A stretch of DNA of 16,987 nt from JAAELZ01 sp965209105 (GTDB lineage: Bacteria; Pseudomonadota; Gammaproteobacteria; Arenicellales; Poriferihabitantaceae), in contig CBDBQB010000018.1 in assembly GCA_965209105.1 (NCBI GenBank), positions 1-16,987 of the forward strand. The letters run 5' to 3'. The position numbers and the translations under genes were made by a program. A model generated the notes under the pieces. That model worked only from the letters and a program-made list of their open reading frames with translations. It ran no database searches and had not been told where the DNA came from. How positions within the stretch are numbered: position 1 is the stretch's first letter; each line of letters opens with the position of its first letter. Of this stretch, positions 6,659-13,823 are shown piece by piece.

Positions 6659-8116
6659 CTAAGCATTGATCCCTGCGATACAGGTGTATTTTATTTCTAA
6701 ATATTCGTCAATACCATATTTAGAGCCTTCGCGCCCAACACCTGATTCTTTAACGCCGCCGAATGGGGAGGTTTCAGTCGAAATAACGCTCGCATTCACA
6801 CCGACCATTCCAAACTCCAAACCCTCAGAAACGCGCCAAGCACGACCCAAATCTCGCGTATAAAAATAAGCCGCCAAACCGTATTCCGTTGCATTTGCCA
6901 TTTTGAGCACCTCCTCCTCGGTACTAAAACGAAAAAGGGGCGCGAGTGGGCCAAAGGTTTCTTCACGCGCAATAGTCATTTCGCTGGTGACATCGGTCAG
7001 TAATGTCGGTTTGAAGAATGTCTGACCCAGTGCGTGGCGGGTGCCGCCCAGCCTTACCGTCGCACCCTTCTCAAGCGCATCAGCAATATGTGCCTCGACC
7101 TTCTCCACCGCCGCCATATTAATCAACGGCCCTATATTGACGCCCTCATCGACTCCACTGCCCACTTTTAACTTTCGTATTTCTGCCTCGAGCTTCTTCG
7201 TGAAAATATCATACACACCGTCCTGTACATAAATACGATTCGCGCAGACGCAAGTCTGACCGCTGTTGCGATATTTTGACGCCATTGCGCCGCTGACCGC
7301 TGCGTCAATATCTGCGTCCTCGAAGACAATAAAAGGCGCATTTCCGCCCAATTCCATCGAAACTTTTTTAACGGTCGCCGCACATTGCTGTATTAATAGC
7401 TTGCCCACAGCAGTAGAGCCGGTAAATGATAATTTCCTCACCGATGGGTTGGCCGTTAATTCGCCGCCGATTTTAATGGGGTCACCCGTGACGACATTCA
7501 AAACACCCGCGGGAACGCCCGCACGCTCGGCCAGCTCAGCCAATGCTAAGGCTGAGTAAGGGGTGGCTTCAGCAGGTTTCACCACCATCGTACAACCCGC
7601 GGCCAGCGCGGGCGCAACCTTCCTGGTAATCATGGCAGACGGGAAATTCCAAGGCGTAATTGCCGCGCAAACACCGATCGGCATATGCGTCACTAGAATA
7701 CGGTTATCGGGACTATTCGACGGAATTGTATCGCCGTATATACGTTTGCCTTCTTCGGAAAACCATTCCAAAAATGAAGCGGCGTAGGCAATTTCTGCAC
7801 GCGATTCCAGCAGCGTTTTGCCTTGCTCTAATGTCATGAGCAAAGCAAGGTCTTGTTGATGTTCGTGCATTAGCTGAAACCACCGACGGAGTATTTGACC
7901 GCGTTGTTTCGCAGTATGATTTCGCCACGCGGGTAGCGCATTTTCCGCCGCGATTATCGCGTCTTTGGTCTCTGCTGCGCCCATATTGGGCACCGTCCCG
8001 AGCAAGGCTTCATTCGCGGGGTTGCTTACCGGAAATGTTTGCCCATCTTTGGCATCGAGCCATTTTCCATTGATATAAGCTTGCTGTCGAAATAGCGTTT
8101 GTTCAAGGAGTTTCAT
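6659..8116 (-). CDS. gabD: succinate-semialdehyde dehydrogenase (NADP+)
   Basis: Oxidises succinate semialdehyde to succinate, the last step of GABA degradation (and able to act on related semialdehydes). The 485 residues follow E. coli GabD closely from the N terminus (LFRQQAYINGKWLDA) to the C terminus (SKYGIDEYLEIKYTC). Key residues: Asn157 in PWNF, the nucleotide loop FTGST (231-235), general base Glu255 in ELGG, catalytic Cys289 in NSGQTCVCANR, and Glu387 in EETFGP. Cys291 two residues after the catalytic Cys matches the pair forming a redox switch in SSADHs such as the human enzyme. No GABA transaminase (gabT) or GABA permease lies in the window. The gene is last in the relA-to-gabD run and has no Shine-Dalgarno of its own; a 36-codon frame overlaps its start. 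Confidence 0.95.
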   Translation of the reverse strand: MKLLEQTLFRQQAYINGKWLDAKDGQTFPVSNPANEALLGTVPNMGAAETKDAIIAAENALPAWRNHTAKQRGQILRRWFQLMHEHQQDLALLMTLEQGKTLLESRAEIAYAASFLEWFSEEGKRIYGDTIPSNSPDNRILVTHMPIGVCAAITPWNFPSAMITRKVAPALAAGCTMVVKPAEATPYSALALAELAERAGVPAGVLNVVTGDPIKIGGELTANPSVRKLSFTGSTAVGKLLIQQCAATVKKVSMELGGNAPFIVFEDADIDAAVSGAMASKYRNSGQTCVCANRIYVQDGVYDIFTKKLEAEIRKLKVGSGVDEGVNIGPLINMAAVEKVEAHIADALEKGATVRLGGTRHALGQTFFKPTLLTDVTSEMTIAREETFGPLAPLFRFSTEEEVLKMANATEYGLAAYFYTRDLGRAWRVSEGLEFGMVGVNASVISTETSPFGGVKESGVGREGSKYGIDEYLEIKYTCIAGINA

Positions 8117-8223
8117 AGCGGCCGAGTCATCATTCTTAAGTTTAGTTTAAGACCGGCAACAACCCTTAAAGGCATCGATAAATAAATGCTCCACAGCGAT
8201 AATTCGTTTATCAATAGTTTCAT
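8113..8223 (-). CDS. probable small ORF (36 residues) coupling the DUF302 gene to gabD
   Basis: The frame starts with ATG at 8223-8221, one base after the DUF302 stop codon, and ends with TGA at 8115-8113, overlapping the gabD ATG as ATGA. A purine-rich ggaag lies 6 bases before its start, a better ribosome binding site than most genes here have. The product begins MKLLINELSLWSIYLSM and is basic and moderately hydrophobic; I recognise no domain. It fills the whole 108-base gap, so it would give an unbroken chain of coupled translation from DUF302 to gabD. It could be a true microprotein, a leader for gabD translation, or chance. Confidence 0.4.
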   Translation of the reverse strand: MKLLINELSLWSIYLSMPLRVVAGLKLNLRMMTRPL

Positions 8224-8224
8224 T

Positions 8225-8599
8225 TTATTCTTCCAGCTCCGAAATTAAGGTCGCGAATAAGGCTTCTATTTTCTCCAGCACTGGATGATTTTCGACGCCG
8301 TAATGGGCATGGAAATAATCGCTGGTCTGATGAATAAATAGGGTTTCATCTGCCGCTTCGACAATCGCTATCCGCAGGGGTAAGTCAAGACTGATTGCAA
8401 TATCTGCTTGCATCAGCTTAGTGCCAGCAAGCGGGTTGCCAAAGACGATTAAGCGAGACCCAGACATTTCCAAATCAACGCTTTTCGCATTCGCCTGATG
8501 GTCGATGTCTGCAAATAGCGTGAAACCCTTTGCATCTAAAGATAGTTTAGTGCGCTCCGCTGCTTCGTCGACCGACAGGGGTATTGAGACTTTATTCAT
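8225..8599 (-). CDS. DUF302 family protein
   Basis: Small single-domain protein of unknown function (124 residues). The core block SRLIVFGNPLAGTKLMQ (48-64) followed by DIAISLDLPLRIAIVE is the DUF302 signature (TT1751-like fold). There is no signal peptide or transmembrane segment, so it should be cytosolic. DUF302 members have been associated with stress or sulfur and metal contexts, but no reaction is established to my knowledge. It lies 35 bases downstream of the CDGSH-type Fe-S protein gene in the same direction. No clear Shine-Dalgarno is seen before the ATG. Confidence 0.85.
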   Translation of the reverse strand: MNKVSIPLSVDEAAERTKLSLDAKGFTLFADIDHQANAKSVDLEMSGSRLIVFGNPLAGTKLMQADIAISLDLPLRIAIVEAADETLFIHQTSDYFHAHYGVENHPVLEKIEALFATLISELEE

Positions 8600-8634
8600 T
8601 GTGTTTTAGGTTTAAATAAGTTTTAACTGGAACC

Positions 8635-9051
8635 TCAACTGTCAAAATCGACCTTCGCGTGACTGCCATCACAAAAAGGCTTATTTGACGAGGTACCACA
8701 GCGACATAAGGCAGTCACCCCTGATTTGCTTGCTTGCGTTCCATCAGCCAAGCTGATCAATACTTCTCCTTTCACGATTAGTGGGCCACCTTGGATAACT
8801 GTAATCATCGCCGGCTCAGTACCGATATCAAGCTCATCCAGCCCTTCAATTGACAACGCTCCTGATGGACATTGTTTAACTTGGGCGATAATACTTGCCG
8901 GATCACTCGCCTCGACTTGCACCCATGGCCGATTCTCAGGGTTAAACACTTCGGGCAAGCCATCAAAACATTTTTTTGAGTGGCTGCACAAAGCAGGCTG
9001 CCATACAACGGTGACCCCCTCGGCTTGGTATTTCTTAATAATTTCGGCCAT
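8635..9051 (-). CDS. two-domain Fe-S protein (Fer4_19-like plus CDGSH domain)
   Basis: Predicted cytosolic iron-sulfur protein of 138 residues. The N-terminal half is a YjdI/Fer4_19-type domain with Cys22, Cys28 and Cys61 (in KQCPSGAL), suggesting a mono-cluster ferredoxin-like site. The C-terminal half is a CDGSH domain: CRCGTSSNKPFCDGSH (116-131) supplies Cys116, Cys118, Cys127 and His131, the three-Cys one-His ligand set of mitoNEET-type 2Fe-2S clusters. This fusion is common in bacteria, but its role (electron transfer, cluster transfer or redox sensing) is not settled. A 129-base gap separates it from the upstream Gate protein gene; that gap contains a taagcc/ggctta hairpin (9093-9114) without a T-run. 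Confidence 0.88.
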   Translation of the reverse strand: MAEIIKKYQAEGVTVVWQPALCSHSKKCFDGLPEVFNPENRPWVQVEASDPASIIAQVKQCPSGALSIEGLDELDIGTEPAMITVIQGGPLIVKGEVLISLADGTQASKSGVTALCRCGTSSNKPFCDGSHAKVDFDS

Positions 9052-9180
9052 GAACTGATCCCCATATACAAAACGATAGTTTACGCTGGTGATAAGCCGT
9101 TACTCAATGGCTTAATACCGAAAGATCGCTTTTACATCCCATGCTTTTTTAATCATGCGTCCTTTACTCGCTGGCTTAAA

Positions 9181-10155
9181 TTATTTATCTTCTGCTGGGT
9201 ACACCACATAACGCGTAAATACTTGCGGTGTGAATCGACGCACAATTCTGACTAAAAGCGCGATTAATATAATAGAGAACAAGACACGCGCAAACAGTAT
9301 CCCCGATAGATCAGCACCCAACAACATAATGAGCAGGGTATCTTCAATCAATCCGTGACAGATCGACAGTAATGACATCGCGCCAAATAAATCTAACTTC
9401 GAAACATTGCCTTGTTTCGCCTGATGAATCAACAGACCGCCGCCGTATGTCAGACCCAAAGTCATCCCGATGATGGAAATTGAAGCAGTTTTTTCGCTCA
9501 AACCCAACAATTTAAGAATGGGCTTTAAAAGCACAATGAAAAGTTTTTCGATACCACTGAGTTTAAGGAGTTTTAAGAAAACGACCAGCGCCGCAATCAC
9601 CCAAAATATCTGAAATAAGATTTTCAGCTGATTGAGCAGCCAAGCCCCAATCGACGGGTCAACTGCGACGATAGGATTCCATAGCGATTGATTAGCCTGT
9701 GACAAATAATCCCCCGCGCTATATATATGATGCAACAAAAAACCCAACAATAAGGCGCTAGCCACTCTCAACAACAGCGTATAAAGCAGCCTGACTCCGA
9801 CTTTTTGAACCACCCTTAGCTCAATCGGCAAAGAGTGTGCGACCAGCATCATGCTGCCCAGCACCGTCACCTGCGCGACACTAAGGGCATCGGTTGGCAT
9901 ACTGACAAAAATAATCATGCCGGCGTAGATATTGGTCAGCATCGTAGCCGCCCAAACTAAGCCCATCGAGGCTGGCAATCCCAGCCATTGCATCAAGGGC
10001 GACAAAGCCATTGAAATGTACTCAATTCCTCCGAGTTCCTCGATAATCTTGACCAATAAGATGATCGGAATCATTAGCTTATAAAGGTCAAAACTGATCG
10101 AAAAAATTTCTTTAGTTAATGCGTTTGCCCACGCGGGCAGAAAACGACTCAGCAC
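9181..10155 (-). CDS. nucleoside-recognition (Gate) domain membrane protein
   Basis: Polytopic inner-membrane protein of 324 residues with about eight hydrophobic segments. The halves look like a duplicated Gate/nucleoside-recognition domain: LVWAATMLTNIYAGMIIFVS (65-84) in the first and MTLGLTYGGGLLIHQ in the second, where related proteins have their conserved Asn/Gly-rich turns. The family is related to concentrative nucleoside transporters and spore maturation proteins A and B, but the transported substrate, if any, is unknown. The start is a GTG (10155-10153) 12 bases after the DUF1272 stop, with no clear Shine-Dalgarno; a later internal start is possible but would cut into the first hydrophobic segment. 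Confidence 0.85.
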   Translation of the reverse strand: MLSRFLPAWANALTKEIFSISFDLYKLMIPIILLVKIIEELGGIEYISMALSPLMQWLGLPASMGLVWAATMLTNIYAGMIIFVSMPTDALSVAQVTVLGSMMLVAHSLPIELRVVQKVGVRLLYTLLLRVASALLLGFLLHHIYSAGDYLSQANQSLWNPIVAVDPSIGAWLLNQLKILFQIFWVIAALVVFLKLLKLSGIEKLFIVLLKPILKLLGLSEKTASISIIGMTLGLTYGGGLLIHQAKQGNVSKLDLFGAMSLLSICHGLIEDTLLIMLLGADLSGILFARVLFSIILIALLVRIVRRFTPQVFTRYVVYPAEDK

Positions 10156-10167
10156 AGGGAAAGCTCG

Positions 10168-10410
10168 CTAGGCACAGCGCACGTCTTGTCGAGTGACACG
10201 TTCCTTTGATGCGGGGTGCTGTTTAAGCGCCTCTACTGGGCGAATCGGTCGCGCGCTAAAATTTCCACCGCAATTTGGGCAAACGTCATTAAATACGTTC
10301 GCCGCACAATCCCGACAAAACGTACACTCAAACGAGCAAATAATCGCTTCAACAGAATCCGGGGCTAAATCTTTATCGCAACATTCGCAGTTGGGTTTGA
10401 GTTTTAACAT
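10168..10410 (-). CDS. DUF1272 zinc-binding protein
   Basis: Small cytosolic protein of 80 residues from the chosen start, with no assigned function. Its eight or more cysteines form paired CxxC-like motifs: NCECCDKDL near the start, then CSFECTFCRDCA, then DVCPNCGGNF, consistent with two structural zinc sites and typical of DUF1272. I chose the ATG at 10410-10408 because a ggaga lies 8 bases upstream and the family normally begins MLxLxPNCECC. An in-frame TTG six codons earlier overlaps the relA stop and is less likely. The gene follows relA by 14 bases. The C-terminal tail after about residue 50 is basic and not zinc-related. Confidence 0.85.
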   Translation of the reverse strand: MLKLKPNCECCDKDLAPDSVEAIICSFECTFCRDCAANVFNDVCPNCGGNFSARPIRPVEALKQHPASKERVTRQDVRCA

Positions 10411-10424
10411 TGAATCATCTCCAG

Positions 10425-12569
10425 TCAATTTTTAGAAAATATTCGTTTAACTTCAATAATATTTGGAATATTCTTAACTTTACTCAACAAAGGCTGAATA
10501 CGCTGTTGTCCACGCAATTGTATGTCTAGATGTATCAGCACAACGGACTCGTCTTCTTGTATATCAAGCACCGCTTTTAGAATCTGTACATGTTCGTTTT
10601 TTAGCGCTTCGGTCACATCGTGCAGCAAGTTCTGCCGGTTATACGCTAGGACGCTAAGGCTCATCACATACTGCGCGTCGCTGGTTTGCCCCCAACTCAC
10701 ATCGATCAAGCGATTCAGGTCGTCTTCTTTAAGATTTTTTATGTTTGAACACTGGCTTTGATGAATCGTAATTCCGCGTCCTCGCGTGATGTAGCCGATG
10801 ATTTCTTCACCTGGCATCGGTTGGCAGCAATTCGCAATTTGGGTTTTCAACTTGCCAACCCCTTGCACCATAAACTGATTTTCTCCCGAACTCGGTTTAT
10901 GCGCTCGATTGCTCACAGGACTGCTTGCCGATGCCGCGGGTTTCTCGGTGATAAACGGACTCAGCAATCGCGTGAGCTTAACTTCGCCAATGCCCAGGGC
11001 GATCATCATCTCATCAACGGAGTCATACGGCTGCGCCGAGGCGATTTTGTCGTAAGACAAATCACTTAAGTGTTTTCGGCTTAATTCTCGTTCAAGTTTT
11101 TCTCGACCCAGCGCTAAATGCTGATCCTTATCGGCAGTTTTAAACCAGTGGGTGATGCGTGCACGTGCACGATTGGTTTTGATATAGCCCGCGACAGCAA
11201 CCCAATCGCGGCTAGGGCCGCCCGATTTTACGGTGATAATTTCGACCTGATCACCGGTTTTAAGTGGCGTATCAAGTGGTCGCATCGTCTGATTAATTCG
11301 GGTGCCACGCGTCCGGTGACCAATCTCAGTGTGCACGGCATAGGCGAAATCAATTGCGGTTGATCCCTCTGGTAAATCAATCACCCTTCCCTTCGGGGTG
11401 AATACATACACCCGGCTTTCGCCCGTTTCTGCTTCAAATTGGGTGGATAAACTTTCATTTTCAGTTAAATCATCCTTCCATTCTAATAGCTGGCGTAACC
11501 ATTGAATTTTGTTATCGATACTTTGATCTCGACTGGAATTCTCCTTATATCGCCAATGCGCCGCCACGCCGAGCTCATTCTCTTCATGCATCGAGTGCGT
11601 GCGTATCTGCACCTCGACGACTTTCTCATTGGGCCCAATCACAGCGGTATGAATGGATTGATAACCGTTGGGTTTGGGGGTGGCGATATAGTCATCGAAT
11701 TCGCCGGGCAAATAAGACCACTGCGTATGGACGAGCCCCAATGCGGTGTAGCATTGATCAATATTGTCAACCAGCACGCGCACCGCACGAATATCCAGAA
11801 TATTGGCAAACGATAAGCCCTTTAGGCGCATTTTTCGCCATATACTATATATATGCTTGGGTCGACCATAGATCTTCGCGCTTAAGTTTGCTGTGGCTAA
11901 ACTTTGATCGATTTGGTTGATAAACTGTTCGATATAACGCTCTCGATCGACGCGCTTCTCTGATAATTCTTGCGCGATTTGATGATAGTCCGAAGGCTCG
12001 AGATAGCGTAATGCGTAATCCTCCATTTCCCACTTTAGATACCAAACCCCTAATCTATTCGCTAATCTTGCATATACATCAAGGGTTATTTGTGCCGTGG
12101 CCTTTTTTACTTCATCGGCTTCATTCTTGATATTGCGCAGCACATCGACTTGATCAACCAATTTAATCAACACCACTCGAACGTCGTTGACCATCGCGAT
12201 CAACATTTTGCGCAAATTTTCATCGCTCACCGCGCCCTGCTTAGAGGACTGCTGATGAGTAATCGAGAATGCCGAAATATTCTCCATTTGTGCAACCCCA
12301 GCGATCATTTCACTGACCGCCTCCCCCATGGCCTCACGTATCTGGATCGTTTGTGCTGAATTAAAGGGCGAGAAGACGCAAAGGAATGCCGCCTGCTTGG
12401 CCTCTGTATCAAGTTCGATTTGCTCGCAAATCTGTATTAGACGTTGTGCTTTATCGACCCGCTGCTCAAATTGCTCAGCGTCCAATGTAAGCTTAAGGTT
12501 TTCCCCTATAAAACCTAGCAATTCAGACTGGTTAAATTCTTTATCAACGTGATGAGTTTTTTTTGCCAT
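10425..12569 (-). CDS. relA: GTP pyrophosphokinase RelA, (p)ppGpp synthetase I
   Basis: Makes (p)ppGpp from ATP and GTP/GDP on ribosomes carrying uncharged tRNA, starting the stringent response. From the chosen ATG (12569-12567) the protein has 714 residues (E. coli RelA 744). The N-terminal hydrolase-like domain lacks the HD metal motif (the region reads AAFLCVFSPFNSA, 60-72), so it should be synthetase-only. The synthetase domain has YGRPKHIYSIWRKM (234-247), the RelA-type acidic EFDD (290-293), PKPNGYQSIHT (298-308), EVQIRT and ELGVAAHW. A TGS domain spans about 386-448, a zinc-finger region has Cys581, Cys582, His603 and Cys607, and a C-terminal ACT domain spans about 635-712. An in-frame extension upstream to 12731 was rejected because it would run into the divergent pqqD-like gene and does not resemble RelA. 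No Shine-Dalgarno is seen. Confidence 0.96.
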   Translation of the reverse strand: MAKKTHHVDKEFNQSELLGFIGENLKLTLDAEQFEQRVDKAQRLIQICEQIELDTEAKQAAFLCVFSPFNSAQTIQIREAMGEAVSEMIAGVAQMENISAFSITHQQSSKQGAVSDENLRKMLIAMVNDVRVVLIKLVDQVDVLRNIKNEADEVKKATAQITLDVYARLANRLGVWYLKWEMEDYALRYLEPSDYHQIAQELSEKRVDRERYIEQFINQIDQSLATANLSAKIYGRPKHIYSIWRKMRLKGLSFANILDIRAVRVLVDNIDQCYTALGLVHTQWSYLPGEFDDYIATPKPNGYQSIHTAVIGPNEKVVEVQIRTHSMHEENELGVAAHWRYKENSSRDQSIDNKIQWLRQLLEWKDDLTENESLSTQFEAETGESRVYVFTPKGRVIDLPEGSTAIDFAYAVHTEIGHRTRGTRINQTMRPLDTPLKTGDQVEIITVKSGGPSRDWVAVAGYIKTNRARARITHWFKTADKDQHLALGREKLERELSRKHLSDLSYDKIASAQPYDSVDEMMIALGIGEVKLTRLLSPFITEKPAASASSPVSNRAHKPSSGENQFMVQGVGKLKTQIANCCQPMPGEEIIGYITRGRGITIHQSQCSNIKNLKEDDLNRLIDVSWGQTSDAQYVMSLSVLAYNRQNLLHDVTEALKNEHVQILKAVLDIQEDESVVLIHLDIQLRGQQRIQPLLSKVKNIPNIIEVKRIFSKN

Positions 12570-12592
12570 GAGCAGAGGGAAGTTTTTGAAAC

Positions 12593-12674
12593 GTCGCGAA
12601 TTGACGCGACAATATGACTTAAGGGTAGCCGTAAATGATAGAATATCAATGTTACAAGACATTCCACCCTTAAG
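12593..12674. promoter_or_regulatory. divergent relA / pqqD-like control region with nested inverted repeats
   Basis: The 114-base gap between the two start codons contains two inverted repeats. One is gtcgcg (12593-12598) with cgcgac (12605-12610), spaced by six bases. The other is a 9-base pair, cttaagggt (12618-12626) and acccttaag (12666-12674), spaced by 39 bases. The right arm of the second overlaps the Shine-Dalgarno (aagga, 12672-12676) of the pqqD-like gene, so a transcript including both arms would partly hide that site. Alternatively the arms are two copies of a regulator site, each centred on the palindrome cttaag. A possible extended -10 element for the plus strand is tgatagaat (12636-12644). 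Confidence 0.45.
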
Positions 12675-12683
12675 GAACGCACC

Positions 12684-12962
12684 GTGCACGAATTGAGCCA
12701 AAAAAAACCTAAAACAATCTCCGATTTTCAATTAGAAGAAATCGATGGCGAAGCGCTGCTTTACTCCCCTTCCGCGACACGTTCTATCTATTTGAACCCC
12801 AGCGCATCAATCATATGGCAGCTGTGTACAGGTGAGAACAGCACACAGGAGATCATCGACGCTCTCCAGGCGCAATTTCCAGAGGAGTCGAAAACGATTG
12901 AGAAGGACGTCTTAACGACCATTAACCAATTCGCCGAGTCTGAAGCTATCGAACTCATTTAG
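12684..12962 (+). CDS. PqqD-family peptide-binding protein, HPr-rel-A cassette type
   Basis: Small (92 residues) winged-helix-like protein of the PqqD/RRE fold, which in RiPP pathways binds the leader part of a precursor peptide and presents it to a modifying enzyme. Visible family features are LEEIDGEALLYSPSA (17-31), YLNPSASIIWQLCTG (36-50), then a helix EIIDALQAQFPE and a C-terminal helix. The start is GTG (12684-12686), supported by aagga 7 bases upstream. No PQQ biosynthesis or radical SAM gene is near, so this is not PQQ synthesis. It is followed by an HprK-like kinase and a nucleotidyltransferase, the composition called the HPr-rel-A system in TIGRFAM-style annotation (recalled, not searched). 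Its peptide partner is unknown. Confidence 0.82.
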   Translation: MHELSQKKPKTISDFQLEEIDGEALLYSPSATRSIYLNPSASIIWQLCTGENSTQEIIDALQAQFPEESKTIEKDVLTTINQFAESEAIELI

Positions 12963-12992
12963 TTCGTGTTCTACTTTAAATATATTTTATAA

Positions 12993-13823
12993 ATGTCTGA
13001 AAGATATGTATCTTTAGGCGGGCATTGCGTACATGTCAAGGCACAGTCCGCGCCCGCAGAAGCCATGCTTGAATTCATGTTTGATGATATTCCGAACAAC
13101 AATTTTGAAGACATTGAGGCCGAATTTACGCTTCAAGATGCCGGCAGCGACTGGCAGGTTTTAAAAGGGGAGAAAACGGTTTACACCAAGTCCTCGCTGA
13201 CTGACGCGGCTAATTTTATGATGGGCGAAGTGGTCTATCACTTGATCGAAAATAATCAGCAATATATGGCAATCCATGCCGCTTTATTATCTGATGAACA
13301 AGGTGGAATCTTACTCCCCGGAGAAAGTGGCAATGGCAAAAGCTCGCTTTCTATATGGATGACCTTAAACGGCTACTATTACCATACTGATGAGCTAGTA
13401 TTGGTCGAGCCCGACAGCCACGCAACTCACGTTTTTACGCGCCCGTTTAACATTAAATCTCACGGTATTGAAGCAATTCGTGGCTTGATAGATATCGACA
13501 AACTCAACCCAGCGGCGAGCTGTGGTGACTTTATCACGATGATTCCCCATCGCGCGCTAAACCCAGTTTTCCAAACGACAGCTCCTAATATCGCTCGAAT
13601 CATGTTTCCAAAATATGACAAACATGGCGACAATGTACTAAAGAACTTAAGCGGTGCGGCAGCAGGGATTGAGTTAATGAAAACACACGTTATTGCCAGA
13701 AATCTTCCGGGGCATGGGTTTTCTCAACTCCTAGATATTGTCAAGAATATTCCCGCTTATCAACTCAACTACAATCACTTCGATGCCCTCCCATCGCTGT
13801 TAGCTGAACTCAAGGCAAAATGA
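12993..13823 (+). CDS. HPr kinase-related P-loop kinase (HprK-rel-A type)
   Basis: Predicted cytosolic ATP-dependent kinase of 276 residues, related to the catalytic domain of HPr kinase/phosphorylase. The Walker A loop is LLPGESGNGKSSL (107-119), preceded by IHAALLS (94-100), where HPrK has its conserved His before the P-loop. The next acidic pair is Asp133-Glu134 (YHTDELVLV) in place of the Asp-Asp of true HPrK. GIEAIRGLIDI (158-168) resembles the HPrK family signature but is altered. The N-terminal 85 residues do not look like the HPrK N-domain. A true HPrK role is unlikely, as no PTS HPr gene is near. Related kinases phosphorylate a Ser in some lasso peptides, which with the PqqD-like gene 30 bases upstream suggests a peptide or protein substrate. 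No Shine-Dalgarno is seen; the leader is AT-rich. Confidence 0.82.
   Translation: MSERYVSLGGHCVHVKAQSAPAEAMLEFMFDDIPNNNFEDIEAEFTLQDAGSDWQVLKGEKTVYTKSSLTDAANFMMGEVVYHLIENNQQYMAIHAALLSDEQGGILLPGESGNGKSSLSIWMTLNGYYYHTDELVLVEPDSHATHVFTRPFNIKSHGIEAIRGLIDIDKLNPAASCGDFITMIPHRALNPVFQTTAPNIARIMFPKYDKHGDNVLKNLSGAAAGIELMKTHVIARNLPGHGFSQLLDIVKNIPAYQLNYNHFDALPSLLAELKAK

Noticed and set aside
8726..9058. 110-codon plus-strand open frame opposite the CDGSH gene
   Set aside because: The minus-strand frame has clear Fe-S ligand motifs, whereas this one has no domain and covers exactly the same interval.
10168..10428. Upstream TTG start for the DUF1272 gene
   Set aside because: It overlaps the relA stop and lies before the ribosome binding site that serves the ATG at 10410; the family starts at that ATG.
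10425..12731. Longer relA reading frame with 54 extra N-terminal residues
   Set aside because: The extension overlaps the divergent pqqD-like gene by 48 bases, has no similarity to RelA N termini, and the ATG at 12569 gives the family's normal start (MAKKTHHVDKEF).
12684..13823. PQQ biosynthesis or a PTS regulatory locus
   Set aside because: No pqqA, pqqB, pqqC or pqqE, and no ptsH, ptsI or EIIA gene lies nearby; the kinase and PqqD-like protein belong to a different kind of cassette.
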